Origin: Cardamine occulta
Taxonomy: Eukaryota; Streptophyta; Magnoliopsida; Brassicales; Brassicaceae
DNA: 64,000 bases
Direction of reading: 5' to 3'
NCBI GenBank assembly: GCA_028015245.1
Contig: CM051374.1
Location: 8,792,910 to 8,856,909, forward strand
Shown here: positions 33,601-45,067 of the stretch, one piece after another
Position numbering within the stretch: position 1 is the stretch's first letter
How the letters are laid out: each line of letters starts with the position of its first letter
Program-made: the position numbers and the translations under genes
The notes under the pieces: model-generated
Database searches by the model: none
What the model saw: only the letters and a program-made list of their open reading frames with translations
Told to the model about the DNA's origin: nothing

Positions 33601-36600
33601 GAGTTTCTAATGGTTAATTTAGGAGTTGTAGCAAGAAGACACATATGGAGGCTGAAACAACACCTATTGATGTGAATATGAAGAATCAAAGCTTTCATTT
33701 CCTAGGATTTGACCTTTTTCAAGCTGAGAATCCCAAAAACGGTGTTATGACCCTTCAAGATAAAACTGAGAGTGAATAGAAGTGATATAGTCTTTAAGTA
33801 GTTAAAGTATGCTACAAAGGTGGAGAAGCAAGTCAAAGTAAGAAAAAAGCATTATAGCTTATCCCACAGTTTTGTTAGTTATTTGAATGTTATTGGAGTT
33901 TCTAATGGTCAATTTGGGAGTTGTAGCAAGAAGACACATATGGAGGCTAAAACTACACCTATTGATGTGAATATGAAGAATCAAAGCTTTCATTTCCTAG
34001 GATTTGACCATTTTCAAGCTAAGAATCCCAAAAACGGAGTTATTACCCTTCAAGATAGAAAGGAGAGTGAATAGAAGTGTTGTAGTCTCAAAATAGGGGA
34101 AGCATGCTACCAAGGTGGAAAAGAAAGTCAAAGTAAGAAAAAAACATTATAGCTTATCCTACAGTTTTGTTAGTTATTTGAATGTCATAGGAGTTTCTAA
34201 TGGTGAATTTAGGAGTTGTAGCAAGAAGACACATATGGAGGCTGAAACTACACCTATTGATGTGAATATGAAGAATCAAAGCTTTCATTTCCTAGGATTT
34301 GACCATTTTCAAGCTGAGAATCCCAAAAACGGAGTTATAACCCTTCAAGATAAAAATGAGAGTGAATAGAAGTGTTGTAGTCTCAAAGTAGTGGAAGCAT
34401 GCTACCAAGGTGGAAAAGAGAGTCAAAGTAAGAAAAAAGCATTATCGCTTATCCCACAGTTTTGTTAGTTATTTGAATGTCATAGAAGTTTCTAATGGTG
34501 AATTTGGGAGTTGTAGCAAGAAGACACATATGGAGGCTGAAACTACACCTATTGATGTGAATATGAAAAATCAAAGCTTTCATTTCCTAGAATTTGACAA
34601 TTTTCAAGCTAAGAATCCCAAAAACGGAGTTATGACCCTTCAAGATAGAAATGAGAGTGAATAGAAGTATTGTAGTCTCAAAGTAGTTGAAGCATCCTAC
34701 AAAGGTGGAGAAGAAAGTCAAAGTAAAAAAAAAGCATTATAGCTTATCCCACAGTTTTGTTAGTTATTTAAATGTCATAGGAGTTTCTAATGGTGAATTT
34801 AGGACTTGTAGCAAGAAGACACATATGGAGGCTGAAACTACACCTATTGATGTGAATATGAAAAATCAAAGCTTTCATTTCCTAGAATTTGACCATTTTC
34901 AAGCTGAGAATCCCAAAAAAAGAGTGAATAGAAGTGTTGTAGTCTCAAAGTAGGGGAAGTATGGTACCAAGGTGGAAAAGAAAGTCAAAGTAAGAAAAAA
35001 GCATTATGGCTTATCCCACAGTTTTGTTAGTTATTTGAATGTCATATGAGTTTCTAATGGTTAATTTAGGAGTTGTAGCAAGAAGACACATATGTAGGCT
35101 GAAACAACACCTATTGATGTGACTATGAAGAATGAAAGCTTTCATTTCCTAGGATCTGACCTTTTTCAAGCTGAGAATCCCAAAAATGGCGTTATGACCC
35201 TTCAAGATAAAACTGAGAGTGAATAGAAGTGTTGTAGTCTCAAAGTTGTTGAAGCATCCTACAAAGGTGGAGAAGCAAGTCAAAGTAAAAAAAAAAGCAT
35301 TATAGCTTATTCCACAATTTTGTTAGTTATTTGACTGTCATAGGAGTTTCTAATGGTGAATTTGGGAGTTGTAGCAAGAAGACACATATGGAGGCTGAAA
35401 CAACACCTATTGATGTGAATATGAAGAATCAAAGCTTTCATTTCCTAGGATCTGACCTTTTTCAAGCTGAGAATCCCAAAAATGGCGTTATGACCCTTCA
35501 AGATAAAACTGAGAGTGAATAGAAGTGTTGTAGTCTCAAAGTAGTTGAAGCATCCTACAAAGGTGGAGAAGCAAGTCAAAGTAAAAAAAAAGCATTATAG
35601 CTTATCCCACAATTTTGTTAGTTATTTGACTGTCATAGGAGTTTCTAATGGTGAATTTGGGAGTTGTAGCAAGAAGACACATATGATGCTGAAACAACAC
35701 CTATTGATGTGAATATGAAGAATCAAAGCTTTCATTTCCTAGGATTTGACCTTTTTCAAGCTGAGAATCCCAAAAACGGAGTTATGACCCTTCAAGATAG
35801 AAATGAGACTGAATAGAAGTGTTGTAGTCTCAAAGTAGGGGAAGCATGCTACCAAGGTGGAAAAGAGAGTCAAAGTAAGAAAAAAGCATTATCGCTTATC
35901 CCACAGTTTCGTTAGTTATTTGAATGTCATAGAAGTTTCTAATGGTGAATTTGGGAGTTGTAGCAAGAAGACACATATGGAGGCTGAAACTACACCTATT
36001 GATGTGAATATGAAAAATCAAAGCTTTCATTTCCTAGAAATTGACAACTTTCAAGCTGAGAATCCCAAAAAAAGAGTTATGACCCTTCAAGATAGAAATG
36101 AGATTGAATAGAAGTGTTGTAGTCTCAAAGTAGGGGAAGTATGGTACCAAGGTGGAAAAGAAAGTCAAAGTAAGAAAAAAACATTATGGCTTATCCCACA
36201 GTTTTGTTACTTATTTGAATGTCATAGGAGTTTCTAATGGTTAATTTAGGAGTTGTAGCAAGAAGACACATATGGAGGCTGAAACAACACCTATTGATGT
36301 GAATATGAAGAATGAAAGCTTTCATTTCCTAGGATTTGACCTTTTTCAAGCTGAGAATCCCAATACCGGCGTTATGACCCTTCAAGATAAAGCTGAGAGT
36401 GAATAGAAGTGTTGTAGTCTCAAAGTAGTTGAAGCATCCTACAAAGGTGGAGAAACAAGTCAAAGTAAAAAAAAGCATTATAGCTTATCCCACAGTTTTG
36501 TTAGTTATTTGAATGTCATAGGAGTTTCTAATGGTGAATTCGGGAGTTGTAGCAAGAAGACACATATGGAGGCTGAAACAACACCTATTGATGTGAATAT

Positions 36601-36709
36601 GAAGAATCAAAGCTTTCACTACCTAGGATTTGACCTTTTTCAAGCTGAGAATCCCAAAAACGGCGTTATGACCCTTCAAGATAAAACTGAGAGTGAATAG
36701 AAGTGATGT

Positions 36710-39038
36710 AGTCTGAAAGTAGTTGAAGCATCCTACAAAGGTGGAGAAGCAAGTCAAAGTAATAAAAAGCATTATAGCTTATCCCACAGTTTTGTTAGTT
36801 ATTTGAATGTCATAGGACTTTCTAATGGTCAATTTGGGAGTTGTAGCAAGAAGACACATATGGAGGCTGAAACTACACCTATTGATGTGAATATGAAAAA
36901 TCAAAGCTTTCATTTCCTAGAATTTGACCATTTTCAAGCTGAGAATCCCAAAAAAAGAGTGAATAGAAGTGTTGTAGTCTCAAATTAGGGGAAGTATGGT
37001 ACCAAGGTGGAAAAGAAAGTCAAAGTAAGAAAAAAGCATTATGGCTTATCCCACAGTTTTGTTAGTTATTTGAATGTCATATGAGTTTCTAATGGTTAAT
37101 TTAGGAGTTGTAGCAAGAAGACACATATGGAGGCTAAAACAACACCTATTGATGTGACTATGAAGAATGAAAGCTTTCATTTCCTAGGATCTGACCTTTT
37201 TCAAGCTGAGAATCCCAAAAATGCCGTTATGACCCTTCAAGATAAAACTGAGAGTGAATAGAAGTGTTGTAGTCTCAAAGTAGTTGAAGCATCCTACAAA
37301 GGTGGAGAAGCCAGTCAATGTAAAAAAAAAGCATTATAGTTTATTCCACAATTTTGTTAGTTATTTGACTGTCATAGGAGTTTCTAATGGTGAATTTGGG
37401 AGTTGTAGCAAGAAGACACATATGGAGGCTGAAACAACACCTATTGATGTGAATATGAAGAATCAAAGCTTTCATTTCCTAGGATCTGACCTTTTTCAAG
37501 CTGAGAATCCCAAAAATGGCGTTATGACCCTTCAAGATAAAACTGAGAGTGAATAGAAGTGTTGTAGTCTCAAAGTAGTTGAAGCATCCTACAAAGGTGG
37601 AGAAACAAGTCAAAGTAAAAAAAAGCATTATAGCTTATCCCACAGTTTTGTTAGTTATTTGAATGTCATAGGAGTTTCTAATGGTGAATTCGGGAGTTGT
37701 AGCAAGAAGACACATATGGAGGCTGAAACAACACCTATTGATGTGAATATGAAGAATCAAAGCTTTCATTTCCTAGGATTTGACCTTTTTCAAGCTGAGA
37801 ATCCCAAAAACGGAGTTATGACCCTTCAAGATAGAAATGAGACTGAATAGAAGTGTTGTAGTCTCAAAGTAGGGGAAGCATGCTACCAAGGTGGAAAAGA
37901 GAGTCAAAGTAAGAAAAAAGCATTATCGCTTATCCCACAGTTTCGTTAGTTATTTGAATGTCATAGAAGTTTCTAATGGTGAATTTGGGAGTTGTAGCAG
38001 GAAGACACATATGGAGGCTGAAACTACACCTATTGATGTGAATATGAAAAATCAAAGCTTTCATTTCCTAGAATTTGACAACTTTCAAGCTGAGAATCCC
38101 AAAAAAAGAGTTATGACCCTTCAAGATAGAAATGAGAGTGAATAGAAGTGTTGTAGTCTCAAAGTAGGGGAAGTATGGTACCAAGGTGGAAAAGAAAGTC
38201 AAAGTAAGAAAAAAACATTATGGCTTATCCCACAGTTTTGTTACTTATTTGAATGTCATAGGAGTTTCTAATGGTTAATTTAGGAGTTGTAGCAAGAAGA
38301 CACATATGGAGGCTGAAACAACACCTATTGATGTGAATATGAAGAATGAAAGCTTTCATTTCCTAGGATTTGACCTTTTTCAAGCTGAGAATCCCAATAA
38401 CGGCGTTATGACCCTTCAAGATAAAGCTGAGAGTGAATAGAAGTGTTGTAGTCTCAAAGTAGTTGAAGCATCCTACAAAGGTGGAGAAGCAAGTCAAATT
38501 AAAAAAAAGCATTATAGCTTATCCCACAGTTTTGTTAGTTATTTGAATGTCATAGGAGTTTCTAATGGTGAATTCGGGAGTTGTAGCAAGAAGACACATA
38601 TGGAGGCTGAAACAACACCTATTGATGTGAATATGAAGAATCAAAGCTTTCACTACCTAGGATTTGACCTTTTTCAAGCTGAGAATCCCAAAAACGGAGT
38701 TATGACCCTTCAAGATAGAAATGAGAGTGAATAGAAGTGTTGTAGTCTCAAAATAGGGGAAGCATGCTACCAAGGTGGAAAAGAAAGTCAAAGTAAGAAA
38801 AAAATATTATAGCTTATCCTACAGTTTTGTTAGTTATTTGAATGTCATAGGAGTTTCTAATGGTGAATTTAGGAGTTGTAGCAAGAAGACACATATGGAG
38901 GCTGAAACAACACCTATTGATGTGAATATAAAGAATGAAAGCTTTCATTTCCTAAGATTTGACCTTTTTCAAGCTGAGAATCCCAAAAACGGCGTTATGA
39001 CCCTTCAAGATAAAACTGAGAGTGAATAGAAGTGATGT
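36710..39038 (+). repeat. 2.33-kb block duplicated with 39039-41060
   Basis: Private variants recur at 2329-bp spacing: GTCATAGGACTTTCTAATGG monomers at 36803 and 39132, the C monomer at 37284 and 39613, and later members at 37659/39988 and 37891/40220. The block contains the short monomer lacking 28 bp, which explains why its length is below 8 x 295. Confidence 0.8.
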
Positions 39039-40634
39039 AGTCTGAAAGTAGTTGAAGCATCCTACAAAGGTGGAGAAGCAAGTCAAAGTAAAAAAAAGCA
39101 TTATAGCTTATCCCACAGTTTTGTTAGTTATTTGAATGTCATAGGACTTTCTAATGGTCAATTTGGGAGTTGTAGCAAGAAGACACATATGGAGGCTGAA
39201 ACTACACCTATTGATGTGAATATGAAAAATAAACGCTTTCATTTCCTAGAATTTTACCATTTTCAAGCTGAGAATCCCAAAAAAAGAGTGAATAGAAGTG
39301 TTGTAGTCTCAAAGTAGGGGAAGTATGGTACCAAGGTGGAAAAGAAAGTCAAAGTAAGAAAAAAGCATTATGGCTTATCCCACAGTTTTGTTAGTAATTT
39401 GAATGTCATAGGAGTTTCTAATGGTTAATTTAGGAGTTGTAGCAAGAAGACACATATGGAGGCTGAAACAACACCTATAGATGTGACTATGAAGAATGAA
39501 AGCTTTCATTTCCTACGATCTGACCTTTTTCAAGCTGAGAATCCCAAAAATGGCGTTATGACCCTTCAAGATAAAACTGAGAGTGAATAGAAGTGTTGTA
39601 GTCTCAAAGTAGTTGAAGCATCCTACAAAGGTGGAGAAGCAAGTCAAAGTAAAAAAAAAGCATTATAGCTTATTCCACAATTTTGTTAGTTATTTGACTG
39701 TCATAGGAGTTTCTAATGGTGAATTTGGGAGTTGTAGCAAGAAGACACATATGGAGGCTGAAACAACATCTATTGATGTGAATATGAAGAATCAAAGCTT
39801 TCATTTCCTAGGATCTGACCTTTTTCAAGCTGAGAATCCCAAAAATGGCGTTATGACCCTTCAAGATAAAACTGAGAGTGAATAGAAGTGTTGTAGTCTC
39901 AAAGTAGTTGAAGCATCCTACAAAGGTGGAGAAACAAGTCAAAGTAAAAAAAAGCATTATAGCTTATCCCACAGTTTTGTTAGTTATTTGAATGTCATAG
40001 GAGTTTCTAATGGTGAATTCACGAGTTGTAGCAAGAAGACACATATGGAGGCTGAAACAACACCTATTGATGTGAATATGAAGAATCAAAGCTTTCATTT
40101 CCTAGGATTTGACCTTTTTCAAGCTGAGAATCCCAAAAACGGAGTTATGACCCTTCAAGATAGAAATGAGACTGAATAGAAGTGTTGTAGTCTCAAAGTA
40201 GGGGAAGCATGCTACCAAGGTGGAAAAGAGAGTCAAAGTAAGAAAAAAGCATTATCGCTTATCCCACAGTTTCGTTAGTTATTTGAATGTCATAGAAGTT
40301 TCTAATGGTGAATTTGGGAGTTGTAGCAGGAAGACACATATGGAGGCTGAAACTACACCTATTGATGTGAATATGAAAAATCAAAGCTTTCATTTCCTAG
40401 AATTTGACAACTTTCAAGCTGAGAATCCCAAAAAAAGAGTTATGACCCTTCAAGATAGAAATGAGAGTGAATAGAAGTGTTGTAGTCTCAAAGTAGGGGA
40501 AGTATGGTACCAAGGTGGAAAAGAAAGTCAAAGTAAGAAAAAAACATTATGGCTTATCCCACAGTTTTGTTACTTATTTGAATGTCATAGGAGTTTCTAA
40601 TGGTTAATTTAGGAGTTGTAGCAAGAAGACACAT

Positions 40635-41066
40635 ATGGAGGCTGAAACAACACCTATTGATGTGAATATGAAGAATGAAAGCTTTCATTTCCTAGGATTT
40701 GACCTTTTTCAAGCTGAGAATCCCAATAACGGCGTTATGACCCTTCAAGATAAAGCTGAGACTGAATATAAGTGTTGTAGTCTCAAAGTAGTTGAAGCAT
40801 CCTACAAAGGTGGAGAAACAAGTCAAAGTAAAAAAAAGCATTATAGCTTATCCCACAGTTTTGTTAGTTATTTGAATGTCATAGGAGTTTCTAATGGTGA
40901 ATTCGGGAGTTGTAGCAAAAAGAAGACACATATGGAGGCTGAAACAACACCTATTGATGTGAATATGAAGAATCAAAGCTTTCACTACCTAGGGTTTTAC
41001 CTTTTTCAAGCTGAGAATCCCAAAAACGGAGTTATGACCCTTCAAGATAGAAATGAGAGTGAATAG
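40635..41066 (+). other. Longest frame in the satellite (143 codons, spans a monomer junction)
   Basis: Most monomers hold an ATG frame of about 44 codons starting MEAETTPIDVNMKNQSFH and ending at TAG (GAATAG). Here the TAG is TAT and the A run before GCATTATAGC is one base shorter. The frame therefore passes the junction and reads a whole second unit (EYKCCSLKVVEASYKGGETS, then KKKHYSLSHSF). TAG-to-TAT changes also occur near 57411 and 61249. No known domain; coding status is doubtful. Confidence 0.5.
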
Positions 41067-42589
41067 AAGTGTTGTAGTCTCAAAGTAGGGGACGCATGCT
41101 ACCAAGGTAGAAAAGAAAGTAAAAGTAAGAGAAAAGCATTATAGCTTATCCCACAGTTTTGTTAGTTATTTGATTGTCATAGGAATTTCTAATGGTGAAT
41201 TTCGGAGTTGTAGCAAGAGGACACATATGGATGCTGAAACAACACCTATTGATGTGAATATAAGAATCAAAGCTTTCATTTCCTAGAATTTGACAATTTT
41301 CAAGCTAAGAATCCCAAAAATAGAGTAATGACCCTTCAAGATAGAAATGAGAGTGAATAGAAGTGTTGTAGTCTCAAAGTAGGGGAAGCATGCTACCAAG
41401 GTGGAAAAGAAAGTCAAAGTAAGAAAAAAGCATTATAGGTTATCCTACAGTTTTGTTAGTTATTTGAATGTCATAGGAGTTTCTAATGGTGAATTTAGGA
41501 GTTGTAGCAAGAAGACACATATGGAGGCTGAAACTACACCTATTGTTGTGAATATGAAGAATCAAAGCTTTCATTTCCTAGAATTTGACCATTTTCAAGC
41601 TGAGAATCCCAAAAACAGAGTTATGACCCTTCAAGATAGAAATGAGAGTGAATAGAAGTGTTGTAGTCTCAAAGTAAGGGAAGTATGGTACCAAGGTGGA
41701 AAAGAAAGTCAAAGTAAGAAAAAAGCATTATGGCTTATCCCACAGTTTTGTTAGTTATTTGAATGTCATATGAGTTTCTAATGGTTAATTTAGGAGTTGT
41801 AGCAAGAAGACACATATGGAGGCTGAAACAACACCTATTGATGTGAATATGAAGAATGAAAGCTTTCATTTCCCAGGATTTGACATTTTTCAAGCGGAGA
41901 ATCCCAAAAACGGCGTTATGACCCTTCAAGATAAAACTGAGAGTGAATAGAAGTGTTGTAGTCTGAAAGTAGTTGAAGCATCCTACAAAGGTGGAGAAGC
42001 AAGTCAAAGTACAAAAAAAGCATTATAGCTTATCCCACAGTTTTGTTAGTTATTTGAATGTCATAGGAGTTTCTAATGGTCAATTTGGGAGTTGTAGCAA
42101 GAAGACACATATGGAGGCTAAAACTACACCTATTGATGTGAATATGAAGAATCAAAGCTTTCATTTCCTAGGATTTGACCATTTTCAAGCTAAGAATCCC
42201 AAAAACGGAGTTATTACCCTTCAAGATAGAAAGGAGAGTGAATAGAAGTGTTGTAGTCTCAAAATAGGGGAAGCATGCTACCAAGGTGGAAAAGAAAGTC
42301 AAAGTAAGAAAAAAATATTATAGCTTATTCTACAGTTTTGTTAGTTATTTGAATGTCATAGGAGTTTCTAATGGTGAATTTAGGAGTTGTAGCAAGAAGA
42401 CACATATGGAGGCTGAAACAACACCTATTGATGTGAATATGAAGAATGAAAGCTTTCATTTCCTAAGATTTGACCTTTTTCAAGCTGAGAATCCCAAAAA
42501 CGGCGTTATGACCCTTCAAGATAAAACTGAGAGTGAATAGAAGTGATGTAGTCTGAAAGTAGTTGAAGCATCCTACAAAGGTGGAGAAG

Positions 42590-42594
42590 CAAGT
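42590..42594. repeat. Target-site duplication CAAGT, left
   Basis: CAAGT directly precedes the left LTR and recurs at 48330-48334 directly after the right LTR. The satellite monomer (class C) resumes there in register. Confidence 0.95.
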
Positions 42595-43518
42595 TGATAT
42601 GATTATGGCCAGCAAGGAGGAGGAACCTATGCAGCAAGGAGACGACAAAGAGGAGCAAAGGCAGCAGCTTGAACCGGAGCTACAAGGAGCTGAAGATTTA
42701 TGCATTTCTCCGGGTCCTATCACTCGGTCTAAACAAGAGAAGCTCAAGACCACTTTGCAACATCTCCTCAACACCATCTCGGGCAGTTTGGTGTGTGCTA
42801 ATCCAGCCACATTGGTTGTGATACAAGCCACCTAAACATTTATTAAGAGAGGTGATATGACTTATACTCTTTTTCCCTTCATTTGGTTTTGTCCCAATGG
42901 GTTTTCCAAATAAGGTTTTTAATGAGGTAAGCCATATCACTCACTCATCAGCCTCTTGATAAAGCTTAAGCCCATTTATATCTCCTATCCAAGTGAAGCA
43001 CAGCCCAAGTCCAATAAGAGTTCAGCCGAAAATCTCAAGACTTGAAGAGTTATTTTCTTTGTCAAACTTTGGTTTTAATGCTTGTAATTTTCAAGATTTC
43101 TCCTTTACTCTCTTGTTGATTTAAACTCATGTAAGGCTTCATTTTCTAATTATCAAACATCTTTTCAACTTCTAAAACTCTCTGAAACTTGTTTGTTCAT
43201 CCTTGCTTAAAGTGTTCGGATCTTCATCCTTCACACCAAGTAAGTCGAAAGTCTTAGGATCTTGCACACTCCTAGGAAGTTTCATCTCGATCCACCCCTT
43301 GTTCACCTCGTCTAGGGTCTTCACCCACGTCCAGAGCAAGCCTGAAAGTCCAGAGGATCTCCATCTCCTTTGGAAGTTTCGCATCAACCCCCCAAACTCA
43401 TCGGATCCCTTCCTAGTTCTTCACCTTTCATCTCTTCCGCATCACTCACCTTGTCACCAATCCTCACAACCTCTTGGAGAAGCATTCAGGGACTTGATCC
43501 TCACCTAGGATCATATCA
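42595..43518 (+). repeat. 5' LTR
   Basis: It starts TGATATGAT and ends ATCATATCA, a perfect 9-bp inverted repeat. It holds the conserved block CTCTTTTTCCCTTCATTTGG, TTTTGTCCCAATGGG and AAGGTTTTTAATGAGG (about 42868-42928). A reading frame continuing the polyprotein tail occupies its first 240 bp (to the stop at 42833-42835). Confidence 0.95.
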
Positions 43519-43520
43519 AG

Positions 43521-43532
43521 TGGTATCAGAGC
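43521..43532 (+). promoter_or_regulatory. Primer binding site
   Basis: TGGTATCAGAGC two bases after the 5' LTR, matching the 3' end of plant initiator tRNA-Met. The leader 43533-44040 that follows is non-coding. Confidence 0.92.
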
Positions 43533-44040
43533 TGACTCCACGCCAGGTTGTATCTCTTCCGATCTGGTATACCTTTTCATATTCCGATCTGTATTATCTG
43601 TTGACTGTTGGAATTTTGATAAACTCATCTTGTCTGATAAATCTTGAGATCTGTTGAATCTGCTTTAAAAAAGAGTCTAGTATTTGTTAAATTTGATTCT
43701 AGAATTTTTGAGCATGTTTTGATAATTTTCCGAACCTGATTTAGTCGAACAGTCACATTTAGAGGTAATCGGAATTTGAACAGTTATTTTCGTGTCAACT
43801 TGCTAGAATTGTTTAAAATCATTGGTTAATCCTAAAATCGTGAAATTTGTTGCATTGAAACCATGATTCAGTCTAGTATTTGTTAAAATTGACTCTGGAA
43901 TTGTTGAACGTGATTTGATATTTTATTCTGTTCGATCAAGTCAAACAGTTGTTTAGGATTCTAGAAAAGTTTCTGAGTTTTCTTTGTTGTGTTTCTTTGG
44001 GCATTTTTACTTGTTACTTGTTTGAATCTGAACAGGTACC

Positions 44041-45054
44041 ATGGTGGGAACCAGCAATGGTAAAGAGGAATCGTCAAACTCCAACAAAGAACTCCTTGAT
44101 TCCTTAAGAGCCATAATGGACGAAAGTATGGCAACCATGAGAGCTGAATTAGAAAAATCAAGAAGAGCACGGAAGGAACAAGAGCTTAAACCAAAGCCAC
44201 CAGATAACACATTGAGAACAACTTGGAGCAGCCCACATAAAATCTCTCTTACTCCAAAATCCAAATATGTGCTTTGTTCTGAATATCATTCGGCTAATGA
44301 ACTCTTAAAATTTTCAGGAAAAAGAAGCTACCTAGAGTGGGAAACAAATATGGAAGATTGGTTTTACTATAACCACATCCCACGAGAAAAGAGGATAGCT
44401 CATGCAATTCGCCAACTCACAGGAGAAGCTTATCAATGGTGGATACGAAAGGTTGATGATCGCTGGAATTACAAGGAGCCCCCTATCACCTCGTGGAGAG
44501 ATCTTAAGGAACTAATGAGGAACAAGTATGCACCAAATGGTTTAGTTCCAAAAGAAGCTTACAGTCCTCAGCCAAAGGAAGTATCCAAGAATGTTCTAAA
44601 TGAGAAAATAAAGGCTAATGTAACCTCTCAACCAAAGAAGGTCGCTGAACAAGTCGTGGTTCACAAGCAAAGCCTAAATCCATCAATTGAAACAAGCAAT
44701 GAACGTCCAAAGAAATGTAAGTCCTCTGATCTTTCAAAATCCAAGGAAGTTACTTGTTATGACTCTCCTAAGAAAGGAAAATTTGCTGCCACTTGCCCTG
44801 AAAAACACGAGCTGAATATCACTTCATTAGGATCAAAACTGAGCTCACAAAACTCAAGTAGTGAAGTAGTTAATCAAGGTGTAGAAACTTCCAGTTCTTG
44901 TATAATGCACTTGGTCTTGTCAAAGGATGTTGAATCAGGTCATACTCTGGAGCATAAGGATGACAAAGCTGAAGGAAACATAAAAGAGAAGAATCCACAT
45001 TCAGTGTCAACCACTTCAAAAGCTTGCCAAGATAACAAGACTGAAGCGAAATGA
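44041..45054 (+). CDS. Gag-like protein of the LTR element (337 aa)
   Basis: Starts MVGTSNGKEESSNSNKELL with a predicted coiled/helical Glu-Arg-rich segment (about residues 15-60). A gypsy-type capsid domain follows at about residues 88-165: LLKFSGKRSYLEWETNMEDW, FYYNHIPREKRIAHAIRQL, AYQWW, then ITSWRDLKELMRNKYAP. A Lys-rich linker leads to CYDSPKKGKFAATCP (about residue 237), which resembles a CCHC zinc knuckle in which the second Cys and the His are lost. The C-terminal 90 residues are Ser/Lys-rich without a recognised domain. It is intact as a frame and would form the particle shell; RNA binding may be altered by the degenerate knuckle. Confidence 0.8.
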   Translation: MVGTSNGKEESSNSNKELLDSLRAIMDESMATMRAELEKSRRARKEQELKPKPPDNTLRTTWSSPHKISLTPKSKYVLCSEYHSANELLKFSGKRSYLEWETNMEDWFYYNHIPREKRIAHAIRQLTGEAYQWWIRKVDDRWNYKEPPITSWRDLKELMRNKYAPNGLVPKEAYSPQPKEVSKNVLNEKIKANVTSQPKKVAEQVVVHKQSLNPSIETSNERPKKCKSSDLSKSKEVTCYDSPKKGKFAATCPEKHELNITSLGSKLSSQNSSSEVVNQGVETSSSCIMHLVLSKDVESGHTLEHKDDKAEGNIKEKNPHSVSTTSKACQDNKTEAK

Positions 45055-45067
45055 CTATGAAAACTGT

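Larger units (their letters stand above)
21016..42594 (+). repeat. Satellite array, 295-bp monomers, left block (4-monomer order)
   Basis: About 73 head-to-tail monomers. The stop-codon landmark GAATAGAAGTGTTGTAGTCT recurs every 295 bp (e.g. 21978, 22273, 22863, 23158). Core text shared by all is TTTTGTTAGTTATTTGAATG, GTTGTAGCAAGAAGACACAT, ACACCTATTGATGTGAATAT and GTTATGACCCTTCAAGATA. Three classes are told apart after the landmark: A (AAGTATGGTACCAAGG), B (AAGCATGCTACCAAGG) and C (AAGCATCCTACAAAGG). Their usual order is A-C-B-B, about 1180 bp (A at about 22297, 23474, 24661; later 31147, 32328, 33508). Order becomes irregular after about 34 kb. GC is low and there are no A/T-only stretches beyond short A runs. 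The unit length differs from the ~178-bp Brassicaceae centromere satellite. Confidence 0.95.

Noticed and set aside
23535..42831. Minus-strand frames of 60-122 codons in the satellite (e.g. 23535-23807, 42463-42831)
   Set aside because: They are antisense shadows of the monomer; one continues across the LTR border by chance.
42563..42835. Separate small gene at the left LTR
   Set aside because: It is the LTR-encoded end of the polyprotein tail, present again at 47412-47646.
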